This document shows, piece by piece, positions 35,990-47,087 of a stretch of 64,000 nt of DNA (positions are counted from its first letter, which is position 1; the number at the start of each line of letters is the position of its first letter). The notes below the pieces were generated by a model. The model worked only from the letters and a program-made list of their open reading frames with translations, was not told the origin of the DNA and did not search any database. Position numbers and translations under genes: made by a program. This DNA comes from Euglena gracilis. Lineage: Eukaryota > Euglenida > Euglenophyceae > Euglenales. The stretch spans positions 12,590,960 to 12,654,959 of the forward strand of contig CP154955.1 of assembly GCA_039621445.1 (NCBI GenBank), given 5' to 3'.

Positions 35990-36526
35990 TGTGTGTCTTT
36001 TGCACAAATGTGACGCAAACTTTAAGATTAAATCAGTGTGGTCGTTGTGCAGATGCGCAGTGGTTACCAATTTCAGAATAACATGATTGAGAGAAGGCTT
36101 CCATCCACCTGTCTTACTGTGCTCCATCCCGTCTTGTGTCTTGTGTTGTGTTGAGAATCTTCCAAGGCCGTCCTCACCCTCCCTCCTGAGAGGTAGTTAT
36201 GTTGCGCATTTGTGCAACGACCACATTAAATTTGAATTTGAAATTTAAATTTAATTGAGAATTCATATCCATCGCACGTTAGCAGTGGACTCTTAAGTTT
36301 TTATTCTAAATGAGCGCGACCGTTGTGCAAATGCACAACAGAAACAATTTTTATATATTAAGTGGTGTTGCCAGTGCGCAAATGCGCAATGGTCACCCAC
36401 TTTTGGAATTTCAAAAAAGTGAACTCGTTATGCAATGCGCAACAACGAAATGAAAATTTGTATGAAAGATTTAATGAAATTTCAATGAAAATTCAGGGGT
36501 GCCATTGCCCAAATCCGCAATGGAGT
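35990..36526. repeat. Cluster of six palindromes around TTGTGCAAATGCGCAA
   Basis: Palindromic units near 36037-36066, 36199-36228, 36317-36340, 36362-36398, 36426-36447 and 36497-36527, in both orientations. The best ones extend to GTGGTCGTTG at one side. The cluster directly abuts the left duplication of the element at 36527. Confidence 0.7.
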
Positions 36527-36842
36527 CAGGCATTATTTTTTTTTAAGGCGAGATTTCTCAAAAAATTTTAAGGCATTTTTTAAGGTTTTTTAAGGTTTTT
36601 TAAGGTTTTTTGAGGAATTTTAGAATTTTTTAAGGTTTTTTAAGGCATTTTTTTTCTCACGTAAAATCCCGAAGATGGCCCGATGGATTCAGACTCCATG
36701 AGGGACAGTTATTGCCATTTTTAGGCATTTTAGGAATTTTAGGATTTTAGTGGGTCACCGCCAAACTCGAAACTCGAAACCATCCATTTTTTTTCATTGC
36801 AATTACTTTAAATTTCTGACCCTATTCAGGACATTTGCTTGC

Positions 36843-36912
36843 CTGTTGGCCTTAAATGGCCTAAAATGGCCTCAAATGGGGAAATTTTGGGGCTTGACCA
36901 TAGGTGCTTGCC
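36843..36912. mobile_element. Right-end fragment of the CARG-family minisatellite MITE
   Basis: AAATGGCCTAAAATGGCC followed by CTTGACCATAGGTGCTTG matches the right half of 21867-21987. No left end was found, so it is a truncated copy nested in the 2.1-kb element. Confidence 0.6.
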
Positions 36913-37199
36913 AAGGTTGACTGCTTGTTTGTTTTTTTTGAAACAAAAAAAATTGTTTTTTTTTTAAAGCATGTTTTTTAAAAAAAACTTTTTTAATAAA
37001 AAAACAAGTTTTTTATAAATAAAATTTTTAAAAAGAAAACAAGTTTTTTAAAAATATGTTACAAACAAGTTTTTTTAAAAAACGCAACAAAAAAAAGTCT
37101 TGAAAAACTTAAAAACGTCACTTTTTGATGACAGAAAATTAGTTTGGAACTTTTTCCTCAAAAAATGGCCATTAAACTCCCTCAAACCCCCATTTTTCA

Positions 37200-37580
37200 C
37201 ACCTTCCAAAAAATCAACATTTTCTCAAAATTTTGAATTTGAGAGGATTTTGAAGCAAAAAAAAAATGCCATTGAAAATCCAACAAATTTGACAGAGGAA
37301 AAGTGTCAGTAAAATTTGATTGTGCCAAAATTTGGTCCACTTTTTTGACCTTCGTTATTTTCCACCCCCCCCCCTAAAACTACCAAATTTAACCCTGAAA
37401 TCTTTGAGTTTTTTTTTTCAAAATCAACGTTTCTCAAAATTTTAATTTTGAGAGATTTTGGAAGCAAAAAAATGCCACTGAAAATCCAAAAAACTTCCAA
37501 GGGAAAAACTGTCAGTAAAAGTTGACTGTTCCAAAATTTGGTCCCATTTTTTTGACCTGCATTTTTTGACCCCCCTCCTA
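37200..37580. repeat. Tandem duplication of about 210 bp
   Basis: The block AAAATCAAC...CTCAAAATTTT...GTCAGTAAAA...CCAAAATTTGGTCC occurs twice (37210-37350 and 37420-37560) at roughly 85 percent identity by eye. Confidence 0.75.
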
Positions 37581-37584
37581 AAAA

Positions 37585-38169
37585 CTAACAATTTTCATCC
37601 CTAAAATTTTGGTGATTTTTTTTGGGAAAATGTAATTTTCCATCAAAAAACCAACCATGCATTTTGGGTTCATTTTTCAACGTAATTTCCCCTGCCAAAA
37701 TCCCCTTTTCCTTAATTTTTGGTTGAAGTGTATGGGGACAGGATTTTTTTTTGCCTAAGGACCGCCCTGGCACGGGTTGCCGCATTGCGGGTCTGCAAAT
37801 CCGCGATTGCGGTTCGGATATCCACTGTGTCATTTTGCCACTGTTGTTGCAAATTCTCAATCCTACTTTGCGATATTCGAGATTTTGGGTGTGAAAGCAT
37901 GCAAATTCAGCAGGAATTTCTCCACAATGGCAAGGTTTCTGATCCAAACGAGAAAGTCTTTCTTCCAACTGCTGCACATAAGTGCGGGGACCAAACCTTT
38001 CGCGTGCTTGGGCAAAAAAGTGGGAAAAACTCGCAGAATCACCGCTCAATTGGAGAACGCACTGTTTCGCTTGAAATGCTGTGGCAAGTGTGGGAAACTG
38101 CTCCAGCGTAGTAAATTGTCCCAAATCGGGATTTTTTTGTTGTTCATGCAACTTTTGCTGCCATTGCAC
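37585..38169 (-). CDS. Unknown 194-residue ORF inside the 2.1-kb transposon
   Basis: Gln-rich and helical at the start (MQWQQKLHEQQKNPDLGQFT), with a central CHCGEIPAEFACFH; its last third reads through a nested MITE end and low-complexity DNA, so the true end is unclear. A possible upstream segment with an ATG lies near 38390 (MASLKPRIKPVNAEAVV) in another frame. I do not recognise it. It could be a captured host fragment or an element protein, or may not be coding. Confidence 0.35.
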   Translation of the reverse strand: MQWQQKLHEQQKNPDLGQFTTLEQFPTLATAFQAKQCVLQLSGDSASFSHFFAQARERFGPRTYVQQLEERLSRLDQKPCHCGEIPAEFACFHTQNLEYRKVGLRICNNSGKMTQWISEPQSRICRPAMRQPVPGRSLGKKKSCPHTLQPKIKEKGILAGEITLKNEPKMHGWFFDGKLHFPKKNHQNFRDENC

Positions 38170-38862
38170 TTTTGAGCAATTTGGGTTGACTCCTCTAAGA
38201 ATGTCTCAAGTAATTCAAATCAAGAAAGATGTGGTTGCAAGTTTTGCTTATTCTGGCCGTGTGTCACAGCTTTTGGTGAACCGAGGCCAACCGAACTATG
38301 CCAGAAACCTTGGCAAACAATCCGGTTTTCATATTGTTTGTTCACAACCGCTTCTGCATTGACTGGTTTTATGCGGGGTTTCAGACTTGCCATTATTTGT
38401 TTGGTGCAAGAAAAAAAATTCCCAGGGAAAATTTTTAAGGTTTTTTAAGGTCATCACGGGGAAGAAAAATTTCCCCGGGGTGATTTTTTTAAGGTTTTTT
38501 AAGGTTTTTTAAGGTTTTTTAAGGCATTTTGGCAAAAAAAAATTTAAGGTTTTTTAAGGTTTTTTAAGGTTTTTTAAGGCGCCTTAAAAAATAATAATGC
38601 CTGAATGGAGTCCCCTCATTTCATTTCTGAGCGTTTCCGGTTACTCTGCTTTGGGAGATTTGTGCCCACAGACCACAAAGTTCCAAGCCGCAGCTTTCGT
38701 GCCCGGGCCTTGGGGGCGTCCAGTGACACCAATTCGGGTTGCCTTTCACCTCGGGCCCCGGTATTGGAAATGTTGAAAAAATCTTGGAGGTTGCGTATTT
38801 GCTCAATGCCCCAGCCATTCGTAATATTGAATCTTCCATATACAATTTTGCCCTGGGCCCAG

Positions 38863-39074
38863 GAAGGCGGGGCCACACACGTGTCACACATGTCACATGT
38901 GTCACCCGTGCCACACGTGCCACTCAGCGCGGGGCTGGCCTCACCGCAAGCTGCGATACTACCTGACGCACCCGCTGGAGGCCCGCGCGGTGGCCCGGGC
39001 CGGGCACCAGCACGCGCTGCGGTACCACCGCACGGTGTCCCGCATGGACCACGTGCTGTGGACCGCGCTGGCCA
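38863..39074 (+). CDS. Gene B exon 14 with (HxC)n repeat
   Basis: Encodes five HxC tripeptides (HTC, HTC, HMC, HPC, HTC), then ARGWPHRKLRYYLTHPLEAR and so on to DHVLWTALA. Acceptor GGCCCAG|G is conserved in C and, in shorter form, in A. Followed by GCTGTG (GC donor). Confidence 0.75.
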
Positions 39075-39239
39075 GGCTGTGCCCCACATCTCGCTGTGTG
39101 GAGCCTGGCTTTCTTTCGGGGGGATAGCTGAGTTTATTCCCCGCACAGCGAGCACACAAGCGAACAGAGGGGGGGAAAGCAAAAAGAATGAATGAGAATA
39201 CGCAACAAGGCTTGAAACCCATTTTGTGTTTGTCCATGT

Positions 39240-39425
39240 GCTGTTTGTGTGTGTGTGTGTGGGTGTGGGTGTGGGTGTGGGTGTGGGTGTGGGTGTGGGT
39301 GTGGGTGTGGGTGTGGGTGTGTGGGTGGGAGGGTGGGTGTGTGGGTGGGTGGGTGGGTGGGTGGGTGTGGGTGTGGGTGGGTGGGTGTGTGTTGTGTGTG
39401 TTGTGTGTGTTGTGTGTGTATGTGC
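39240..39425. repeat. (GGGTGT)n / (GGGT)n array
   Basis: In the intron between exons 14 and 15 of gene B, the same intron that holds the 540-bp GT array in gene A. Confidence 0.95.
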
Positions 39426-39497
39426 GTGTCTGTGCACGCATGTGTGCGTGCGTGCTCATGGGTGCCTGCTTTGGTGCATCATCCCGGTGGGAGACAG

Positions 39498-39538
39498 CTC
39501 GACATCAGCCAACAAGACACGGACCATGGATCTGAACA
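39498..39538 (+). CDS. Gene B exon 15
   Basis: 41 bp encoding STSANKTRTMDLN. Acceptor AGACAG|C; followed by GAGATG (GA donor by phase). Confidence 0.6.
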
Positions 39539-39662
39539 GAGATGCTTTTCTGAAAAGCCTTTTCACAATCGTCTCTTTCATTTCTTTGACAATACCATGA
39601 TTGTTTTGATTAATTAACAATTAATTTGACAGTGGGTGCTCTTTGGGTTTCTCTGGCACTGG

Positions 39663-39715
39663 GCCGCCTTACAGTGAGGCGGACTCACCCCAAGGTGCAT
39701 TCACACGGACGGTGA
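39663..39715 (+). CDS. Gene B exon 16, terminal
   Basis: 53 bp encoding RLTVRRTHPKVHSHGR then TGA. The acceptor position reads GG where genes A and C have AG. Confidence 0.6.
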
Positions 39716-40254
39716 TGGTGTCGGTGTTGCCGGATCCCTCCCTCAGTCTTTGGCCCCAGTGATTCCCTTGTCGCTCCTTGGCAAGGAGGCCTCGTATTTG
39801 CAAGCCCTGTTTGTGGAGTTTTTTTCCCGGCTGTTGTTGCCCTCTAAAAAGAAATTCGTGTTTATTTGATCAAATGGTAGTCCAGGAGTTGGGAAGAATC
39901 GCCAGAATTTGCTCACATTCACATTTGTTTGTTTTATCCTTATGGTTGTTTATGGACATTTTCTTTTCATTCAGTTGGCATTCTCGACAAAGGATTGTTT
40001 ATTTTCAACTTTCATGGAGCTTTTGCGAGACCGAAATCATTTCAGCAAACAGGGAGAGGGCCTTTGTAACTCCATCGGTGCCACTGAACGAAAGCAATGC
40101 AATCCACTCCACCTGGCCGCATTCATTCAGAGCGGGCTCAACAGCCCGGCCTCCCTCTGGCCTCTCTCGGCATTCGTTTGGGTGGCACCCCCTTCTCACC
40201 ACCCTGATTGCCGTCGTGCCCCCTTCCCTCGCCCACGGCCTCTACAGTACGTGG

Positions 40255-40540
40255 GCTGAGGGGTTGGTTCGGTTCAGGGGTGGGTTGGGATTTGGGTCAG
40301 GGATAGAGATAGGGTTTGGGTTTGGGTTACGGGCTTGGGGCAGGGTTGGGGTCACAGATACGCATTGGGTCATGATAGGGTCAGGGTTCCAGTTGGGGAT
40401 ACAGATACAGTTAGGCTTATGGTTAAGGTTAGGATTAGAATTTGCTTTAGGGTCAGGGTTAGGAATAGGGATAGGTAAGTGGTTGGGGTTTGGATTTGGA
40501 TTTGGGTGCACCCAATTTGGCCTTGCTGTGCAATTGTGGG
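40255..40540. repeat. Degenerate GGGTTAGGG / GGGTTTGGG repeat
   Basis: G-rich strand reads left to right: TTGGGTCAGGG, GGGTTTGGGTTACGGG, GGTTAGGATTAG and similar. Units vary from 6 to 12 bp. Confidence 0.6.
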
Positions 40541-41379
40541 CGGAGGGGAAATAGAACGCTTATCGATTGGCACGCTGCTGGGGGATTTTCATTTCTGGGA
40601 CCCTGGTGGCACTCCAAGCACCGAAGGGCAGGTAGTCTGTTCAGCAGCCACATGCGTGGCAGATGGACGGCAAAGCGTTTGCCAACACCAGGTTTTACGT
40701 GAAAGAAAGGCGGAAAAGCACAGCTCCGACACAAGACCAATGGCACAATGACAAATGACACATCAAAAGGGCGTAAAAGAAAAGCTGCACATAGGTGGCA
40801 CAAAAACACACACATGCACGCACACACAGACACCACACACATGCACGCACGCACGCACACACACACGCACGCAGACATGCTGTGCTTGAACCATAAATCA
40901 TTGCACTCAACGCTGGACAAAGGCATATGCTCAGGTGGGGGGGCTGAAAACGATTCAATCCAAAATTTCGCATCCGGGGCATATGGAAGGCACTGCAGCT
41001 TACTGTCTGGCTTCACAAACACCTGATGGCAGCCCCAAACTACTTGTTTATATGGAGGGGTGGGGGGCATCCCGCAGGAGATGTACTGGAAAAATAGTAT
41101 GCAAGGTGTACTCGAGTCGAGGTACAGGTTAGGTGTTTGGTTTGGGAGAGGTTCGGGTTAGGATTTAGGCCTAAATTATGCCAAAATTTCAGATGAATTT
41201 TAGCCCCAAGTTCGACCAAACATTTTTCATCCCTTCATGATGATTACTTTAACCTCGGCCCTATTCCTAAAAAAAAACAGAATTCACCAAAAAAAAAAAC
41301 CGGTGCAATCCTCCATCGGGGTGCCATAAAGAAAGTGGACCTCACTGGACCACTAGGAACCGTGCCCAGGGGGCTGCAT

Positions 41380-41470
41380 ACCCAAAACCTATCCTTAACC
41401 CTGATTGTAAACCCAACTCTATCCCTGCCCTGAACCCTAACCCTAACCCTAACTGTGACCCAAACCAGAG
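41380..41470. repeat. CCCTAA-rich telomere-like repeat
   Basis: Contains ACCCTAACCCTAACCCTAAC near 41435-41455, flanked by degenerate AACCCAACTC and CCTGAACCC units. Its orientation is opposite to 40255-40540. Confidence 0.65.
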
Positions 41471-41474
41471 ATTG

Positions 41475-41555
41475 GCATTTATCTGTAGTTAGGGGGTCAA
41501 ATTCTCATCTGTAGTTATCTGTAGTTATCCATAATTATCCGCAGTTATCCGCAAT
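41475..41555. repeat. TATCTGTAGT / TATCCGCAGT minisatellite
   Basis: About seven units of about 10-11 bp next to the CCCTAA block. Confidence 0.8.
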
Positions 41556-42875
41556 TGCAAAAACGTTAGTGCTGATTGGGGATATCCGTTCAAGAATGGC
41601 TGCAACTGATGGGAACGGAAGGATTGATCATAATGACAAAACCCCAGAATGCATAAAAATGTGAACATGTTGTAATGCACTGCGATACACTGCACTGTGT
41701 ATGTAGCCACAGCAATTTCAGGCTCTACCGCAAAGTGGAATCCCACCTGATTGATTGCCTCCGCGGAGGCTCCAGGTAACCAGCCTCCACAGAGGCTCCG
41801 GTAACCAGCTCCGGTAACCATTTTTGCCAAACCATGTTTTGAACACAGAAAATTAACGGGAACTCTTTTTTTGTGTTAAAGTAGAACTTTTTTCAATGTC
41901 AAACACGGCGATTGCCTCAGTGGCAGAGCATCCGCTTCCGAACCTGTGAGAGGCCGTTTTCTGCCCAAATTTTTTTCCAGTTCACAGAGAAGATGCAAAT
42001 AAAACTCACGGACTTTGGAAAGCAACATAGAGCTTAAGACCAAACCAAAAATGAAATATTCAGCCAGAGTTGCACCCAAAATATCCAGAGGCCAGAATTG
42101 TACCCAAAATTGTGATCCCACTGGGATTTGTCTCAACTTTTGATCCGGCTGGGATTGAAGTGGAGTGCATGGTCTACTAGGTGAATCAACAGTCGCCTTG
42201 GGGGGAGGTGGTTGGCAACTGCACGTCAGCATGTATGTCATGATGCCAAAAAGGTCACGTGAAATCCAAAGTGGCGTCCCTCTGGATGTGCCCAGGGGCG
42301 GGAGGGGGAGGGGGAGGGGGAGGGGGGAAGGGGGCCGCAGGGTGTAAATAGCAAACAGGGGAACGGTCTGTGTCACATCAGGGGGACATGGCGTTTTTGT
42401 GGCAAACGGGGGTGGGGGGTTTACAGACCCAGAGGCCAACTTTCCGGGGGTGGCTCCCCAGAATTTCAGGTTTTTTTCCCCTTCATTGACATAAAAATGG
42501 CCGAAACTGTTTTTGTGCTGCTTTTAAAAAGGAAATCATATTTTTTTCGGAACGATTAGGAATTTATGCATTTTGGGCGTCATGGAAATTTATCCATGCT
42601 TTTTTTTGAAATATCGAGAAGTCAAAAACGCTGTCATTTGTGGGGTGGCTGGCCAACTCCTGCCCCGCCAGGAAAATTGAGCCCGCCCTGGTACCCCCGG
42701 CCTTGAGCCTGGACCTGACCTCCCCCCCTCTGCGCTCCCCAACGTGCCTTGGCACTTCCCGGGGGGGGGGGGGGGGCGGAGCTGCTGTTTCCCCCGTTTC
42801 CCCCGTTTGTTTGCTGTTTCCCCCGTCCCTCAGCGCTGTCGATGTCGGCCAGGCCGGGCGCCGTGCCCTCGACCG

Positions 42876-42948
42876 ATGCGGCGCCGGTGCTGGCTGCTCC
42901 TCGTGGCGGTGGCGGTGGGGGGCGGCCCGCGCCGCACGGCGGGCGACG
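42876..42948 (+). CDS. Gene C exon 1 (signal peptide)
   Basis: Starts MRRRCWLLLVAVAVGGGPRR; ends GGCGACG|GCTGGG, a GC donor in the same phase as the GT donor of gene B. Confidence 0.65.
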
Positions 42949-45900
42949 GCTGGGGCGTGTGCTGGCCCGCCCGATCCGGCAAAGCCAACCTCCACGGAAC
43001 AGTTGTTGGTCCAACAGTTCACCGGAGGAATAAACCCCCCCCCAAAAAAATCCCCCGGGTCTTATTTTTGGGTCCGTTGCTGGAAGCCTCCAGGGGGGGG
43101 GGGGTCTTATTTTTGGATTTTTTCTTGACCGACCCAGGCCCGAAAAAGCACCATTTTTCAGGTTCCCAAGAGTGCTAAAATTTTTCCTTCGGCGCTTCGC
43201 GCCATGTGTAGATTGGTGTAATTTGACATTTAGCATGTTTTTTGCTCTTCAAAAATCGGAAATTTTTTTTGAAATTTCATCATTTTTGCGCATGAAATTG
43301 GGTTTTTTGGTAATTTTTCAGGGAAAATTTTCACCGTCAAGGGGGGTCTTATTTATGGGGGGGGGGTCTTATTTTTGTATTTTTGCTCGATCGGCCCAGG
43401 GGGGGTCTTATTTTGGGGGGGGTCTTATTTGGGGGGGGGGGTTACCCCACGGACCCAAAATGTATTTGAATAATACTCTTGGATGTTGGTTTATTAGTAT
43501 TAATTTTTTATTACATTATTTAATTTTTCAATAATATTTCAGATTTTTTTGGTATTTATGATTGCTTGGGTGTCGGGGTGGACGTGCACTGTGGCACAGC
43601 AGGCCACAGGCAGAGACCTCGGCTATGACGGGGACCTGATGCTTCGCAGCCCCCATTCCATCCCGCCGTATCAACCGGGCCGCCCCCCATTTGTGTGACT
43701 CCTCCCAGCCGGTGGCGTTATTCTTTCCAGCATTGTATCACGTTTACTCTCCCGCACCAAAGATGGTCCCCTGTCCAATGTGACGGCCAAGCACTTCCAG
43801 CGACAAACCCCGACGACACTGCAAAGTTGTGAAGCAAGAATGGTGTGAATCCCCCAAATCATGATAAGCCCCACCAACTAATAACCCCCCCCGAAATAAC
43901 GAAACCACCCCGGACCTGTTTCCAGGACCTGTTTTCGTTGCTCGAATAATAGTTTCACACACAGCAGAGTAATTCTTTCTGCAACTGGCTGCTCTGCGCA
44001 GAAATTTTTGTTCATGCCCTACAGCAATTTTGAAATTGTGTCCCCTGAACACCGCGCCATCCCCATTTCATGCAGTTTTGGAAGAGAATTCTGTGCTGCA
44101 CTGCGGCATACGATTTCTGTGTCCACTGCTCCTGTGCCGCATCCACCACAGCAACCACCGCGGCAGAAAAGACTGTTTGCGCCACGGCTGCCGGCAGGGA
44201 TTTCTGGGAAGCCTTTGGGTATTGAGGTTGTTGGTAGGGGGGTCCCAACCACCCCACCAGGGCAAGGTGGTAGGGGCGGATCACCCACCACCCCCTAAAT
44301 GTTGGGAGGGGTGTCCGGGCTCCCCCCTCCTTGGCAAGTTCGAAATATTGGCAGAATTATCTTTCCGACGCTGTGCGCTAGAAAATTCAAAATGCCTTTT
44401 TTCCTCGCTTTTCAGCATATTGTGCATTTTTGGAAGGTCTGCCGTTTTCCATGAAAGGAAGTCAAAAAACTTCGAAAGATTGTCATTTTTTGATTTGTTT
44501 TTAAGGAAACTCGGGGAATTTTCCAAAAACTTTGGCCTGAAATCCAGCCCTTTGACCGTACCCCCCCCCCGTGTCCAACGAACACCCCCCTGTTCGGACC
44601 GCAACTTTTGTCACTTGAGTGCTCGTTGGACACGGGGGGGGGGGGGGGTACAAACATCCCCTTCTGCAGCATTGTTTTCCCCACATCACTTGTTGAAGCC
44701 AGGATCAGATTCTTTTCTTTCAATGGAGCCGCAAAAGCCCGGTCTCACATGTACTTCCAGTATGTGTACCTCGACTGCGGTGCAAAATGAAATTTACGGC
44801 GGTCAGGGATGTATGGGAAGCCCTGAGGGGGGGGGGGGACACTCACAACTGAGGGTCGGCTCCCTCGAAATGGAAAGGGGCCGGGAAGTTTTTCAGTTCT
44901 GTGGACAGAACGATGCATGAACAAAATTGAAGCTCACAGCAAAGGCGGTAAATTTTGGTCAAATTTTTGCCAGAAAGATGGTGAAGTAAGAACAAAGTGT
45001 GTGGTGAGGCTTTTTTTTTTACTCCAAATGCTGCTTGTGGAAATGGCATGGAATGGCAGTAGTCTCTATCCCTGTATCTTTTTCCTGGAAAATTTTGCTC
45101 ACCCCGCCCATTGTGCAACGACCTCCCCCCCCCCCATTCGGAGATGTCAGCTGGACCCCGGGGTCTTTAAGAAAAACCCTGTTCCCAACAAACCCCGACA
45201 ACAGCACCAACGCACCAACTGGCTGGGGGAGCGTGCATGCCTGTGGCGCACTTCTGAGGCGATTCTCGCACAGGAATTTCATCGACGGCTTGTCCCGTCC
45301 AGCTGTGGGCACTGTGGAGGCAGCCCGGCCGCAGAACCTCTACCGGTCTCACAGCCACCAGGTTCGCTTCGCCCGGATGGTCACCGGGGACCCGCGGTGC
45401 CCCGCCAACGGTGTGCTACCCCGGGTGGCCCCCCCCCAGTGACCTTTGCGGACACCCTTAAAGGTCAAGTTCTTCCGTCCGGCACTTCATGACAATAATT
45501 TGGGGGCAATTTTGGATATTTTCGCCCAAAAAAAGTGCCGAAAATGCATTTTGGAGCGACTTTGGGGGTCAATCAGTTCGGCCCAGCCCCGGGCCAAAAA
45601 TAGGTCATTTTGGCTACACCACTGGGGGGGGGGGGTGTCTTCCCAACCAAGCCCCCCATCGTTCCCCTCAAGCCCCCCCCCCCCCTCATATTGCCCTCTG
45701 GTGCCTTTGGCGCCAGTTGGCCACTTGGCCACTTGTCCAACCTGGCCCAACCCACCCCAGAGAGGATCCAGAGCCAAAAACCCGTCAGTCACCCCGGGGA
45801 GTGGGGTTGGATACTCCTTAAGCACTGGTATGGCAGGGACCCCCCTAAACGGGAATTCCAAAAATTTCATCAATTCCATTAGTGGCTGGATGTTGATGGA

Positions 45901-47046
45901 TGTTGGCTGTACTCAAAGAGGAACCTGCACAAGGCAGGGTTAGCCTTGGTGGATTTCATACTGTTTTGCTTATTTTTTTTCAACTCTTGCAGCGCCAGTG
46001 AAAGTTGGCTGGAAAAAGGCTGCTGGCTGGCGGGAGCCCTCCCCGGGGGGTGGGGTCAAATTTTCTTAAGCTACGCCCTGTTAGGAACCGATCGAGGGCA
46101 TGTTCTCTTGTTTTGCATGAGCTTCCCTCCTCACCTGTTTCGGGACCACGGCTGCCCCTGCTGGCACTTCTGGCAAGGGGCTGCGTTCCCAGCGGTCCCC
46201 ATCCGTTGCGCAGTCCGTCAACTTCAGCCCACGAAAGGGACATGAAGGGCCCAAATTTTCCAGCCTCTGAGCTGGACCCCCCCCCCTTAGGCGGCCAAAT
46301 TCGCACTTAAGGATTTTACTTTTTATTTGCGCATATGCGCAAATAAAAAGTAAAATCCTTAAGTGCGAATTCGGCCGCCTAAGCCCCCGGGGGGGTCGTT
46401 TAAAACAGCCCTGGTTCCATGGAAGAAGAGGGGGGAATTGGGGCGGGGGGGGGCACCCCAAGGTTGGGTATACGCCACCCGTGCCCCCCTCAGCTGCCGG
46501 ACAGCCGGTGGTTGCCGTGCGCCAGGGACAGTTTTGGGGGGTCCTGTGTGCTTTCCAATTTTTCAGACCCTTGTCCAACGCCCACCTCCCCAGGCGGAAG
46601 ACACGTTTTTGGTCGCAACCTTGTGTCCATTGCCCCCCCCCAGTCGGAGGACAGAGGTCAACGGTCTCTGAGGTATTCCCCCCCTGAACCATTCCCATTG
46701 GGGGGGGATGGGAACAACTCAATGTCATAACACTTCTTTTTTATGAGAACGTCCAAAAAAGTGTTCAAAGTTGACGTTTTCCTTTGGACTTTTTCAAAAA
46801 AAAAAATGTGGGAAAATTGACCATTGGAAATGTGTGGAAATTGACCATTTTTTTGCGAACATCCAAAAAAGTTGCCAAAAAATGACCCTCTTGGGCTGTC
46901 CGAGGTTGAGTTCGACATAGAGGGTTAAGATTTGATTTTAGAATATTTTTATTAAAAATATGCACATTAAAATTTTCACAATGCTCAAAATAGATTTTTG
47001 TGGGTGTCTGTGTGTGTGTGAGTTTGTGTGCGTGTGCGTGTGTGAG

Positions 47047-47087
<41 letters not shown>

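Larger units (their letters stand above)
36527..38603. mobile_element. 2.1-kb CARG-family transposon in gene B
   Basis: Ends CAGGCATTATT and AATAATGCCTG, flanked by perfect 8-bp duplications AATGGAGT at 36519-36526 and 38604-38611. Both ends carry TTTTTTAAGG repeats in the same orientation (36549-36655 and 38430-38585). The inside holds a - strand ORF, a tandem duplication, a CARG remnant and one end of a CAGGGCGG MITE. It lies in the intron before exon 14 of gene B; no homologue of it was seen there in A or C. Confidence 0.9.
25047..39715 (+). pseudogene. Gene B: complete 16-exon glycosyltransferase-like paralogue, probably decayed
   Basis: All exons found in A plus exons 1-5. Exon 1 starts MRRWRGLLLAAWVAGVV, a likely signal peptide or anchor, so the product would enter the secretory pathway. 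The coding frames are mostly open, but several splice sites differ from A and C: AC before exon 2, AT before exon 9, AC after exon 9, no AG before exon 10, AT after exon 11 and GG before exon 16. Exon 7 has the same in-frame TGA as gene A. Introns carry microsatellites and a 2.1-kb transposon (36527-38603). The family call is the same as for gene A; the lesions suggest a pseudogene. Confidence 0.65.
39716..42875. other. Gene B to gene C spacer
   Basis: No gene recognised. It contains degenerate telomere-like repeats (40255-40540; 41380-41470), a TATCTGTAGT-type minisatellite (41475-41555), short CA tracts (40805-40875) and a GGGGGA repeat (42300-42328). The gene C start lies at its end with no recognisable core promoter. 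Confidence 0.6.

Noticed and set aside
35990-36526. CRISPR-like array
   Set aside because: The units are palindromes of unequal length in both orientations with irregular spacers, in a eukaryotic intron, with no cas genes.
40459-41070. 203-residue - strand ORF in the B-C spacer
   Set aside because: Its centre is a CA tract ([12 protein letters not shown]); there is no paralogue or recognisable motif.
41895-41960. tRNA-like sequence (GCCTCAGTGGCAGAGCATCC)
   Set aside because: It resembles a D-arm and part of an anticodon arm, but the anticodon stem does not pair and there is no T-arm consensus. At most a tRNA-derived fragment.
46286-46383. Palindrome as a transcription terminator
   Set aside because: It lies inside an intron of gene C, in a eukaryotic context, with far longer arms than a terminator needs.
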